Shown in pieces: positions 1 to 6,773 of a stretch of DNA of 9,429 nt. The position numbers were made by a program, and so were the translations under genes. This stretch comes from Chloroflexota bacterium (GTDB taxonomy: Bacteria > Chloroflexota > Dehalococcoidia > SM23-28-2 > RBG-16-64-32): positions 1 to 9,429 of the forward strand of contig JADFKG010000081.1 of the NCBI GenBank assembly GCA_022565075.1. The letters are read 5' to 3'. The notes under the pieces were generated by a model. That model had not been told where the DNA came from, searched no databases, and worked only from the letters and a program-made list of their open reading frames with translations. Each line of letters begins with the position of its first letter. Positions within the stretch are counted from its first letter, which is position 1.

Positions 1-80
1 GAAGATAGCTCTGTGCAGATTGGCACACACCTATCTCCGTCTCACCCTGTCGCTCTGTGCCTTTCCCTTGCCTCTTTTTC

Positions 81-98
81 GGTAGTGGGTCAGTTTGA
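81..98 (+). repeat. Terminal inverted repeat, left copy
   Basis: This 18-bp sequence pairs perfectly with 551-568. It carries the stop codon of the transposase fragment that reads into it on the minus strand. The match does not continue outward past base 80, and inward similarity fades after base 98. Confidence 0.75.
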
Positions 99-164
99 AT
101 CGAGCAGGCCGACAATCTCTTCGATGTCCCAGATATGATCTGCTAGATCGCACGCAATGCCGTG
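90..164 (-). pseudogene. C-terminal fragment of an IS transposase
   Basis: Read on the minus strand, bases 143-90 encode ADHIWDIEEIVGLLDSN followed by a TGA stop. This resembles the end of IS1-like and related DDE transposases, where a 'TPAMAAG-ADHVW-IEEIV-LL' type tail is common; that comparison is from memory. Just upstream the frame reads PHGIACDL, a plausible degenerate 'PAMACGL' segment. Beyond about base 190 the frame gives arginine- and proline-rich sequence with no transposase character, so the catalytic domain is lost. The fragment touches the left terminal repeat, which supports its assignment to the same element. Confidence 0.5.
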
Positions 165-306
165 CGGGCGCGTTGGGCGAAAGAGAAGGGCAAGTATCGG
201 ACTCCGCGGACCCCGCCGATACCAAACCAGTGACCGACAACGGGCTGCCGATCTCCATGAGAAGACTTCCCAGAAGGCAAATCCGCATCCCCGTTCGGGT
301 CACGGT

Positions 307-322
307 GCGCACCCAGGTGCGC
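307..322. repeat. Short palindrome inside the IS remnant
   Basis: GCGCACC and GGTGCGC flank a 2-base centre (CA), giving a 7-bp dyad. The right arm GGTGCGC is also a direct copy of 304-310. No function is evident; it could be a leftover subterminal structure of the element. Confidence 0.4.
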
Positions 323-357
323 TACCGCATCCAGAGATCGGTGATCTTTCGTAGACT

Positions 358-376
358 AGGCCGCTAGAGACGGCCT
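358..376. repeat. Hairpin inside the IS remnant
   Basis: AGGCCG (358-363) and CGGCCT (371-376) form a 6-bp stem around a 7-base loop. No U-tract follows on either strand, so it is not a convincing terminator. Confidence 0.35.
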
Positions 377-392
377 GAGACCTACCTAGCGC

Positions 393-415
393 GCAGCGCA
401 CCAGGGCAGCGCACC
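393..415. repeat. 10-bp tandem direct repeat inside the IS remnant
   Basis: GCAGCGCACC occurs at 393-402 and again at 406-415, separated by AGG. It lies in the half of the element that would have been upstream of the transposase. Subterminal repeats can bind transposase in some elements, but nothing here shows that directly. Confidence 0.4.
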
Positions 416-521
416 TCGCATGATGCATCAAAGGTGCAGACGGGGGCAACCTGAGAGATGTTGCGCTATACTCTCCCCGCCGGGACGCCCCCTCAGCGCG
501 TGGATTCACCCCCTTGTGTAT

Positions 522-536
522 CGGGACAGCGTCCCG
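522..536. repeat. Hairpin just inside the right inverted repeat
   Basis: CGGGAC (522-527) and GTCCCG (531-536) form a 6-bp stem with a 3-base loop AGC, 14 bp inside the right terminal repeat. A further CGGGACG lies at 481-487. Function is unknown. Confidence 0.35.
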
Positions 537-550
537 GCGTGCTTGACCGC

Positions 551-568
551 TCAAACTGACCCACTACC
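551..568 (-). repeat. Terminal inverted repeat, right copy
   Basis: This is the exact reverse complement of 81-98. Inward on the minus strand, only scattered bases still match the left end. This copy would mark the 5' end of the element relative to the transposase fragment. Confidence 0.75.
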
Positions 569-582
569 TGGTTCTAGCCATA

Positions 583-699
583 ATGGCGACCCTCATGGCC
601 TTGACGGCGACCGGGGCCCTGGCGTTTGACGCGATCCCGGAGAATGCCTTCAACACCGCTTGCACCCAGAGTGCTGGTCGCGCTGCCTTCTGCCCGTAG
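583..699 (+). CDS. Doubtful 38-residue signal-peptide-like open frame
   Basis: An ATG at 583 opens a 38-codon frame that stops at a TAG (697-699). The first ~14 residues are hydrophobic and alanine/leucine-rich and end in GALA, like a signal-peptide cleavage region. The rest contains two cysteines. The open frame continues upstream to 547 without another ATG, adding a hydrophobic run with one lysine. I see no ribosome binding site at the proper distance, and the frame begins right beside the IS remnant. It may be the 5' stump of an exported protein gene or chance. I do not recognise a family. Confidence 0.15.
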   Translation: MATLMALTATGALAFDAIPENAFNTACTQSAGRAAFCP

Positions 700-807
700 G
701 CTGTAGGGTACTGGTGCCGTCACTCCCGCAGTCCGGCGCTACAGAGCTTCAACGGTCACCGTGCACACCGTGGCGGGCCGCGAATAGGAGACCGAAGCGT
801 TCGCCGC

Positions 808-1296
808 TTAGAGCCACGGCGGCAGCACGCGCTTGATCGCCAGCCACAGACGTCCGACGAACGGCGTCTGCGGCCGGTAGTCCCATCCGCGCTTGCCGTT
901 GGGCACAATCACCAGGATCGTATCCGGGTCGCCCTCTATCTGCGCCCGCGTCCGCAGCCGCATGTAGAAGAACCCGGCGATCGCCCCTAAATAGTTCCGA
1001 GACATCTCCGCCGATATCGCAGGCTCGTCCGCCAGCACCTCGGCCCTCCCCGTCACCGTTACACCCCGGTATGGCGGGTGCTCGTCCTGCACGCACAAGC
1101 TGACGCGAGAGTCGCGCCGGATGTTCCGCACCTTCGCGCTCAGCGAGTTCGTCCGCACGTAGAGGCGCCCGTCGCGATACAGGTACCATACCGGCGTCTG
1201 CACCGGCATACCGCTCGCACCTATGGTCGTAAGCACGCAGACGTGCCGGCCGTGCAGGAACCGCTCAACCTGCGAATCCGTTAGGGCGTGAGGCAA
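808..1296 (-). CDS. PPOX-class split-barrel F420- or FMN-dependent oxidoreductase
   Basis: This 162-residue protein fits the pyridoxamine-5'-phosphate-oxidase-like split-barrel family in length and layout. The N-terminal part shows the strand pattern 'VCVLTTIGASGMPVQTPVWY' (residues ~19-38), then 'GRLYVRT' and a lysine/arginine-rich 'AKVRNIRRD' turn. 'VSLCVQDEHPPYRGVTVTG' follows and recalls the Rv1155-type F420-binding subgroup. Such enzymes are cytoplasmic dimers that bind F420, FMN or related cofactors; substrates here cannot be told. The C-terminal ~30 residues are basic and tryptophan-rich and may pack at the dimer interface. The start is TTG (1296-1294), chosen because AAGGAGAG (1310-1303) lies 6 bases upstream and no ATG precedes the conserved region. 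The gene stands alone, with long non-coding stretches on both sides. Confidence 0.85.
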   Translation of the reverse strand: MPHALTDSQVERFLHGRHVCVLTTIGASGMPVQTPVWYLYRDGRLYVRTNSLSAKVRNIRRDSRVSLCVQDEHPPYRGVTVTGRAEVLADEPAISAEMSRNYLGAIAGFFYMRLRTRAQIEGDPDTILVIVPNGKRGWDYRPQTPFVGRLWLAIKRVLPPWL

Positions 1297-1302
1297 CAGG
1301 CA

Positions 1303-1310
1303 CTCTCCTT
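1303..1310 (-). promoter_or_regulatory. Ribosome binding site that fixes a TTG start
   Basis: AAGGAGAG on the minus strand ends 6 bases before the TTG at 1296-1294. It supports this rare start codon for the split-barrel oxidoreductase. Confidence 0.65.
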
Positions 1311-1985
1311 TCGCTTTCTCCCCCGCTACGCCGGGCGCACCAAGCGAAAAGTATAAGGTCGCCGCTGTGTACGGGAAACCTGCCGCGTCTAATGTCTTCT
1401 CTCAACGGCGTGAGCGGCATCAGGCCGCGTTGTATCGGCAGCACATAGATAGGGTTCTGCGCAGGGACGGCAAGAGACGCTCCGGAGCCTACACACGCGG
1501 CGACAAATAGGTGAGGCGGGCCCTCGTTGAGCCTGCTGCCTACCCCGCGAGCTCTCCGCGAAGTCCATGAAGGCAGCGTAGCTCTAGTAACGAAGGCAGC
1601 AGAGCGGCCCCTGTGCGGCCCCGCCTCCCCGTCTTTTTGTCGTCCCGTACTCCTCAGCGATCCTTTGCACCTTCTCGCGGTCCACGGCTTAGGCAGGAAT
1701 TCAAGATATGACCTGAAAGTTCAAGAATCTCTGCGCTGATCTTGCCACATTTCCTCCGCGAGAAGCGATTAAGCCAGGGGTAGCTGATCGGTGTTATTCA
1801 CCAAAAAGTCATCTGGCGGTGGTATGGCGAAACTTGCGTCCCCACGCATCGAGGCCATAAGCTTCCTTCGAATCCACTGCCAGCAATCGGCAGCGAGCGT
1901 GCCGACTAACGCGCGCTCGACCAGGGAAAGAAAACCGCGCTCTTCGATCAAGCAGCAGGGCCGCCACGGCGACCGGGAAGGCCCC

Positions 1986-2002
1986 GGGCTGACGCCCAGC
2001 CC
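1986..2002 (+). other. Small hairpin upstream of the three-domain gene
   Basis: GGGCTG (1986-1991) and CAGCCC (1997-2002) form a 6-bp stem with a 5-base loop, about 125 bp before the ATG at 2128. No U-tract follows, so a terminator is unlikely. It could be part of a 5' leader, or mere GC-rich chance. Confidence 0.25.
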
Positions 2003-2112
2003 CCGGATGGACTTCTAGAACCAAGTTGGTAGCCTTCCTGACCTGCGCGGCGCTGACACCCACAAGCGCCGGATCGCAGCTGACTCGCAACCGACGACTA
2101 ATTACTAAACCA

Positions 2113-2122
2113 GAAGGGAGGG
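2113..2122 (+). promoter_or_regulatory. Ribosome binding site choosing ATG 2128
   Basis: GAAGGGAGGG ends 5 bases before the ATG at 2128, and its GGAGG core (2117-2121) is 6 bases away. This decides for 2128 over an upstream in-frame TTG at 2026, whose extra 34 residues look non-coding and precede the natural nucleotidyltransferase N-terminus. Confidence 0.8.
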
Positions 2123-2127
2123 CTAGC

Positions 2128-4179
2128 ATGAAGTGTCTGATCCTGGCCGCGGGCAATGGCGGGCGGCTGGCCCAAATATGCGACTCGAAGCCGCTCGTGC
2201 GGATCGCTGGGATGCCGCTGATCGAACACACTATCGCTACCGCGCAACAGGCTGGAATCACCGACTTCTACGTGGTTACCGGGCATGCCGCCGACCGAGT
2301 CGAAGACTTTCTGTCCGAGGTAAGCCATCGCAGGCGCGTGAGCATCACTCCAATCAGAAACCCGGAGTGGGAGTTGGGCAATGGGCTTTCTCTGCTCGCG
2401 GGCCGTAGGCGGCTTGATGAGCCCTTCCTCTTGCTAATGGCCGACCATGTCCTCGACCGGGCGATCCTTGACCGCCTTCTCGCCCAGCCGCTGGGCGACG
2501 GGGAGGTGATTCTGGCCGCCGATTTCGGGATCGACGAGAACCTGACGGTTGACCTCGATGACGTGACGAAGGTCCTGGCCAGCGATCAGCAACTCCTCGA
2601 AATCGGCAAGGAGCTGAGCGACTATAGCGCGTTCGACACCGGGGCCTTTCTCTGCTCGCCACAGATCTTCGGCGCCGTCGAGGAAAGCGTGAAGGCTGGG
2701 GATCGCTCTGTTTCCGGTGCCATCCGCCGCCTGGCCGCGAAGGGAAAGGCGAAGGTGATCGACGTGCAGGACCATCGCTGGCTTGACGTTGATACGCCGC
2801 AAGACCTGCGGAACGCGGAGCGGCTCCTCTTTCAGAATCTGTCGAAGCCTGCAGACGGCTTCATCTCCCGCAACATCAACCGCAGGATCTCCACGGCGAT
2901 CTTCACGCCCCTGTTGCTGAGGCTATCGCGCCGAATGACAGCGAACCTGGTGTCGCTTCTTGCTTTCTTTGTCAGCCTCGTGGCCAGTCTGACCTTCTTT
3001 CTTGGCCTCCCCATTGTGGGCGGTATCGTCATTCAACTGGCCAGCATCCTGGACGGTAGTGACGGTGAGGTAGCGCGACTGAAGAAGCTGCAATCCCCGT
3101 TCGGGAACTTTTTCGATGCGGTGCTCGATCGCTACTCAGACGGTTTCATACTGTTCGGAATGTTCTACTACATGCTGACCGCGGCGGCCATCGCCAGCCT
3201 ACTGGGCCCATCCGCCACGACCCTTATAATCGGCACGTCGATGCTGGCCCTGCTCGGAACGCTGATGGTCAGCTATACATCCGCGAAATCGGTCACGGAC
3301 TTCGGCTATCGCTATGGCGGCCAGTGGACTGCGGCCGGAAGGGGTCGGGACCTGAGGCTGTTCGTGCTCACCCTCGGCGGAGTCGGAACGCTGATTCATC
3401 CGATCACCGTTTTCGTAGCCGTGCTCTTTGTGGCGTTGCTCACGAGTGGAATCGTCTTGTGGCGCGTGTGGACCTCCTGGAAGTATGCCAACGGCCGGAG
3501 CCCGCTGGTGGGCACCAGCCCGAAGGCGGTGATCTTCGACTTTGACGGCACGATCGCGGACACGATGCCGTTCCTGTCGGATCTGGCCGCCGGTCTGATC
3601 AGCAAGAACTACGATGTCTCCGGGGCGGAGGCACGCCGGAGGTACCTGGAGACAACCGGGATGGACTTCGGCAGCCAGCTTGAGGAGATCTTTCCGGGAC
3701 ACCAGAGTAACGGCGCCGTGGCTGCCACTATGGAATTGGGCAAACGAGGGCGCATTCTTGAGCATCCGCTGTTCGAGGAGGTCGTCCCTGTGCTGAAGTT
3801 CTTCGAAAATAGGGGCGTTAGACGGTTCGTCTGTAGTAGCACACTGGAAACGATCGTCCGGCAGTATACGGAGAAAGCCGGGATCGATGACCTTCTCGAC
3901 GGCTGCTTCGGCTACAAGCCCGGCTTCGCCAAGGGCCAACAGATTGAGTTCATTCTTCGCCACTACAACCTCCGTCCTGATGAGGTCGTCTTCGTCGGCG
4001 ACTCGCTGATGGACTATGAGTTCGTCAGGGGCAAGGGCGTTCGATTCATCGGGCTGCGCCGCCTCTTCGAAGAGCACGACTTTCGAGACCGCGGGCTGTT
4101 CAGCGTCAAGGATCTGACCGAGCTGGCGAGCGTGTGGCGCCGATCGGAAGGCGTCATCCACGTCGTCAGCGGAGTGTGA
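2128..4179 (+). CDS. Inositol-1-phosphate cytidylyltransferase / DIPP synthase / HAD phosphatase fusion
   Basis: This is a 683-residue protein with three domains. Residues 1-238 are a sugar-nucleotidyltransferase fold: LAAGNGGRL (6-14), K21, GNGLSLL (84-90) and MADH (104-107). They match the inositol-1-phosphate cytidylyltransferase, which makes CDP-inositol from CTP and L-myo-inositol-1-phosphate. Residues ~243-450 are a membrane CDP-alcohol phosphotransferase with a complete motif: D309, D312, G313, A316, R317, G326, D330, D334. The linker DGFISRNINRRIST (243-256) and MVSYTS (380-385) recall the archaeal bifunctional IPCT/DIPPS enzyme, which joins CDP-inositol to inositol-1-phosphate to give phospho-di-myo-inositol-phosphate. 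Residues ~465-683 are a HAD hydrolase: nucleophile D471 and acid D473 (DFDGT), S570 or S571, a lysine near 597-602, and GDSLMD (624-629) with D625 and D629. Known bifunctional enzymes end near residue 450, so the HAD domain is an addition. It may remove the phosphate to give di-myo-inositol-phosphate, an osmolyte; that is inference. No inositol-1-phosphate synthase lies in the window. Confidence 0.88.
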   Translation: MKCLILAAGNGGRLAQICDSKPLVRIAGMPLIEHTIATAQQAGITDFYVVTGHAADRVEDFLSEVSHRRRVSITPIRNPEWELGNGLSLLAGRRRLDEPFLLLMADHVLDRAILDRLLAQPLGDGEVILAADFGIDENLTVDLDDVTKVLASDQQLLEIGKELSDYSAFDTGAFLCSPQIFGAVEESVKAGDRSVSGAIRRLAAKGKAKVIDVQDHRWLDVDTPQDLRNAERLLFQNLSKPADGFISRNINRRISTAIFTPLLLRLSRRMTANLVSLLAFFVSLVASLTFFLGLPIVGGIVIQLASILDGSDGEVARLKKLQSPFGNFFDAVLDRYSDGFILFGMFYYMLTAAAIASLLGPSATTLIIGTSMLALLGTLMVSYTSAKSVTDFGYRYGGQWTAAGRGRDLRLFVLTLGGVGTLIHPITVFVAVLFVALLTSGIVLWRVWTSWKYANGRSPLVGTSPKAVIFDFDGTIADTMPFLSDLAAGLISKNYDVSGAEARRRYLETTGMDFGSQLEEIFPGHQSNGAVAATMELGKRGRILEHPLFEEVVPVLKFFENRGVRRFVCSSTLETIVRQYTEKAGIDDLLDGCFGYKPGFAKGQQIEFILRHYNLRPDEVVFVGDSLMDYEFVRGKGVRFIGLRRLFEEHDFRDRGLFSVKDLTELASVWRRSEGVIHVVSGV

Positions 4180-4327
4180 GTCCCAGAAACCGACCCTTGT
4201 GTGTCATCGGCACTCACCCCTCTAAGAGGCCTCAACGACAACACACGTTCACCTCGCCCACTGGAAGTACGCGGCCAGCAGCCAGCGAACTGGCCTAGTA
4301 TGATCGGCGAGAGCGTCGCCGCGATCG

Positions 4328-5638
4328 GTGGCGCGTCCCTTCTCGATCGGCGTGCAACGAACCAACAAGGCTAAGTCACCGACACCAGGGCGGTTCTACT
4401 ATGGGTGGATCGTCCTGGGTGGATCAGTGCTGGCGATGGCACTCGGCAGCGGCGTCTCATTCTGGGCGTTCGGACTGTACATCGCACCGATGGAGCAGGA
4501 GTTCGGATGGTCTCGCGCGGAGGTCTCCGCGGGATTCTCGGTATCTCTGGCGATCAGCGGACTCTCCGGGCCGCTGATCGGACGCTGGGTCGATGCGCGT
4601 GGTGCGCGGTCCGCGATCCTGTTCGGCGCCGTCATGACGGCGGTCACATACCTGCTGCTGGCGACGACGAGCTCGCTCTGGCAGTGGTTCCTCTACCTCT
4701 CGATCAACGCAGTCTTTCGGCAGCTGATGTTCTTCATCCCGTTTCAGGCTCTCATCTCACGCTGGTTCGATCGGAGGCGAGGGATGGCGCTGGGGATCCT
4801 GGGCACGGGGTTCTCGCTGGGCGGCTTCGTCGTGCTGATCATGGCCTTCGTGATCGACGAGGTTGGCTGGGACGGGTCGTTCATTTTCTCCGCGGTGGCG
4901 GTGCTGGTGCTCTTCCTCCCGCTGACCATCTTCGTCCTGAGAAACGATCCGTCGGAAGTGGGCGCGTTCATCGACGGCGAATCACACGAAGAGGCGGAGG
5001 AGCGCAGCCGGGCGGGTCCGGTGCCAGGACTGACGGCGCGCGAGGCGCTGAAGACGCGGCTGTTCTGGCTCCAGGCGGGAGCGATGACGCTGTTCTTCTT
5101 TGGCGTCCTCGGCTGGCTCGTGCACCAGGTGCCGTTCTACGAGTCGGTCGGCGTGGACCGCGGCGTGGCGGCGATGCTCGTCACGATTATGGCCGCGGGA
5201 GGGATCTTCGCGCGGCTGGCCTTCGGCTTTTTCGTCGACCGGTTCGAGCGTGTGGAGATCGCGGCGATGGGGCTGCTGACGTTCCTGACAACAGCGTTCG
5301 TGGTTCTTCTGATCAACTCCACAGCGCCCGGAATCACGATCTTCCTCATGTTGTGGATCGTTGGCAGCGGCGGCGGGCCGCTGCTCGAACCGCTGCTGCT
5401 CACGCGTTCGTTCGGCCTGAAGCACTTCGCCACGATCCTGGGAACGATGGGAGTTGTGGTGACGATCGGCATCGTTTTGAGCCCGACGCTGACCGGCCTG
5501 ATATTCGACAGCACAGGCTCGTACGACCTCGCGCTGGCGATGCTCGCGGCGGCCCTGGCGGCCGCTTTCGTGCTCTTCTACTTCGCTTCGCGGCTGCCGC
5601 ACCCGCTGGACGCGCTGAAGGCACCTAAGCCTACGTAG
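4328..5638 (+). CDS. MFS transporter, monocarboxylate/oxalate-formate antiporter-like
   Basis: This 436-residue inner-membrane protein has the usual 12-segment MFS layout: six hydrophobic segments to about residue 205, a charged cytoplasmic loop (~205-245, rich in Glu and Arg), then six more. The opening 'YYGWIVLGGSVLAM' (24-37) and 'FGWSRAEVSAGFS' (59-71) are typical of the monocarboxylate-porter-like and oxalate:formate-antiporter-like MFS group. Motif A is seen as GPLIGRWVDARGAR (81-94), with a weaker second copy around FARLAFGFFVDRFERVE (294-310). Substrates are probably small organic anions, by family only. The start is GTG at 4328; the upstream GGCGAGAG (4306-4313) is weak and rather far away, so the start could be a few codons off. 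The gene follows the three-domain gene after 148 bp and faces the phosphotransferase gene tail to tail, 18 bp apart. Confidence 0.9.
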   Translation: MARPFSIGVQRTNKAKSPTPGRFYYGWIVLGGSVLAMALGSGVSFWAFGLYIAPMEQEFGWSRAEVSAGFSVSLAISGLSGPLIGRWVDARGARSAILFGAVMTAVTYLLLATTSSLWQWFLYLSINAVFRQLMFFIPFQALISRWFDRRRGMALGILGTGFSLGGFVVLIMAFVIDEVGWDGSFIFSAVAVLVLFLPLTIFVLRNDPSEVGAFIDGESHEEAEERSRAGPVPGLTAREALKTRLFWLQAGAMTLFFFGVLGWLVHQVPFYESVGVDRGVAAMLVTIMAAGGIFARLAFGFFVDRFERVEIAAMGLLTFLTTAFVVLLINSTAPGITIFLMLWIVGSGGGPLLEPLLLTRSFGLKHFATILGTMGVVVTIGIVLSPTLTGLIFDSTGSYDLALAMLAAALAAAFVLFYFASRLPHPLDALKAPKPT

Positions 5639-5656
5639 GGTCCGGAGCGTCGGTGG

Positions 5657-6730
5657 TCAGCCGAGGAACTCGTCGGCGCCGATGTCGATGGCGTGGCGGC
5701 TGTGCCGTACGGCCATCGCCGTGAACATTGCGTCGCCGCGTTCGGTCTGCTGCACGATCATCGAGGCAACGACCGCCATCACCACGCCGGCGAACGCCCC
5801 CCGCCGGTAGTCTTCCCAGCACTGGCCCCACGAATAACCTTCGACTCCAGCCTCCTGGAGCCCCCCGTGGTAGGCCCGGACAAGCTCATCCTCTGCCGAC
5901 AGCCTGTCGTCCCGGAGGAGACTCGCCCCAATGAAGTAGCAGACGTCGTTGAGAGGGCTGCCAACCGTGACCGTCTGCCAGTCCACGACGGAGACGCGGG
6001 GCGGACGCGCAGTCGCCTCGATGAGCAGGTTGTCGAGGCGATAGTCGACGTGCACCACAGCGAACGGCTCGCCCGGCGGATCGAATGGTGGCCCCTTAGA
6101 GTCCGCGACGCGTTCGATGATCTCTGCCTCATCGGGAGCCAGGCGTGCCCCATAGCGGCCGAGGAAGCCGGGGAGCTGCGCGCGGTAGAACGCCCGCATC
6201 AGTTCGGCGGACACCTCGTTCCCCGCAGCCAGCCACTCGATAGCGCGAATCTCGTCGTCGCACCAGGTCGGCGCGTGGAGACCCACCAGTTCCTGCATGG
6301 CCACTCGCGCCACATCGAGCGAGCAACCCGCCAGCTGATCACCCTGTACCGCCGGCGCCATGTCTTCCAGCAGGAGCGCGAAGTCCGGACCGTCGCCGTC
6401 GATCTCGGCGTGGTAGCAGCGGGGCGTCGAAATCGCCAGGCGCGACTGCAGATCGCGGTAGAACGACACCTCCTTGAGGTAGCTCCGGAGCGCGACCGCC
6501 GTTTGGCGGCTCAGCGGATCGTCAGACGGGAACTTGCCAACGAGGCTGCGTGGAGTCGATTCGTCAGCGCCGGCGAGGTCGAGCTCGTAGCGGATGCACT
6601 TGCCCATCTGGCCGGTGCCGATAGGGGTAGCGACGAAGCTCTTCACCTCAGCGGTGCTGTGGCCGGCCTCCCGCAATCGCTCGGTCAGCCATTCGGCGGT
6701 AAAGCCGGCGGGCGTCGTCACACTCGTCAT
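5657..6730 (-). CDS. Phosphotransferase of the APH / choline kinase-like family
   Basis: This 357-residue protein has a eukaryotic-kinase-like phosphotransferase fold. A glycine-containing loop (GTGQMGK, 38-44) precedes the probable ATP-binding lysine K66 in 'LVGKFPS', and E88 may be its partner. The Brenner-type catalytic motif is HVDYRLDNLL (227-236), with D229 as catalytic base and N234 as metal ligand. VVDWQ (248-252) supplies the second metal ligand, D250. Members phosphorylate small molecules such as aminoglycosides, choline or steroids. In environmental bacteria many are uncharacterised, and antibiotic resistance should not be assumed. ATG at 6730-6728 is the start. It is the last gene of a probable operon after the patatin gene (43-bp gap), so its substrate may be linked to lipid or acyl-CoA metabolism; that is inference. 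Confidence 0.87.
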   Translation of the reverse strand: MTSVTTPAGFTAEWLTERLREAGHSTAEVKSFVATPIGTGQMGKCIRYELDLAGADESTPRSLVGKFPSDDPLSRQTAVALRSYLKEVSFYRDLQSRLAISTPRCYHAEIDGDGPDFALLLEDMAPAVQGDQLAGCSLDVARVAMQELVGLHAPTWCDDEIRAIEWLAAGNEVSAELMRAFYRAQLPGFLGRYGARLAPDEAEIIERVADSKGPPFDPPGEPFAVVHVDYRLDNLLIEATARPPRVSVVDWQTVTVGSPLNDVCYFIGASLLRDDRLSAEDELVRAYHGGLQEAGVEGYSWGQCWEDYRRGAFAGVVMAVVASMIVQQTERGDAMFTAMAVRHSRHAIDIGADEFLG

Positions 6731-6773
6731 CGTCGGATGATCTTATCCTGCCGGATTGATACACCCGGCTGAG

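Larger units (their letters stand above)
81..568. mobile_element. Degenerate insertion-sequence remnant bounded by an 18-bp perfect inverted repeat
   Basis: The sequence GGTAGTGGGTCAGTTTGA at 81-98 recurs as its exact reverse complement at 551-568, giving 18 of 18 matching bases around a 488-bp segment. The frame read on the minus strand towards the left repeat ends with a transposase-like C-terminus whose TGA stop (92-90) lies inside that repeat, as is common in compact insertion sequences. No intact transposase gene is left; the interior is broken in all frames, so this is a decayed or internally deleted, MITE-like copy. The interior also holds a 10-bp direct repeat and several small hairpins. 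I see no target-site duplication at the outer edges. The GGT start and the C-terminal motif recall IS1-like elements, but the family is uncertain. Confidence 0.7.
1297..2111. other. Non-coding or decayed interval, about 815 bp
   Basis: No frame here has the codon pattern, start signal or family motifs of a real gene. The best minus-strand frame (1951-1769, 60 codons) starts with ATG and carries a segment 'ALVGTLAADCWQWIRRKL', which might be a gene relic, but it overlaps other poor frames and has no recognisable family. A plus-strand frame ending at a TAG (1508-1510) reads a basic peptide of about 47 residues from a GTG at 1367, with no ribosome binding site. A 6-bp hairpin lies at 1986-2002. 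An A/T-richer pocket near 2096-2112 could include the promoter of the following gene, but no clear -35/-10 pair is visible. Confidence 0.5.

Noticed and set aside
1367..1510. 47-residue basic open frame from a GTG
   Set aside because: It has no ribosome binding site at good spacing and no recognisable family, and the interval around it has no coding character.
2026..2127. Upstream TTG start adding 34 residues to the three-domain protein
   Set aside because: No ribosome binding site precedes it, the extra residues look non-coding, and the ATG at 2128 has GGAGG at ideal spacing right before the conserved N-terminus.
3199..4161. 320-codon open frame antisense to the three-domain gene
   Set aside because: Its translation has no family motifs and is the antisense shadow of a high-GC gene whose plus-strand catalytic motifs are complete.
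4217..4231. Possible terminator after the three-domain gene (CCTCTAAGAGG)
   Set aside because: The arms leave a one-base loop and no T-run follows, so a stable intrinsic terminator cannot form.
4405..5628. 407-codon plus-strand frame overlapping the MFS gene
   Set aside because: It is arginine- and glycine-rich with no membrane segments; the overlapping frame encodes a clear 12-segment transporter.
5630..5639. Palindrome CCTACGTAGG at the end of the MFS gene
   Set aside because: It has no loop and no T-tract, so it is not a terminator; it overlaps the stop codon and is probably chance.
5693..6772. 359-codon plus-strand frame opposite the phosphotransferase
   Set aside because: It is the antisense frame of a gene with intact kinase motifs, and its translation has no recognisable domain.
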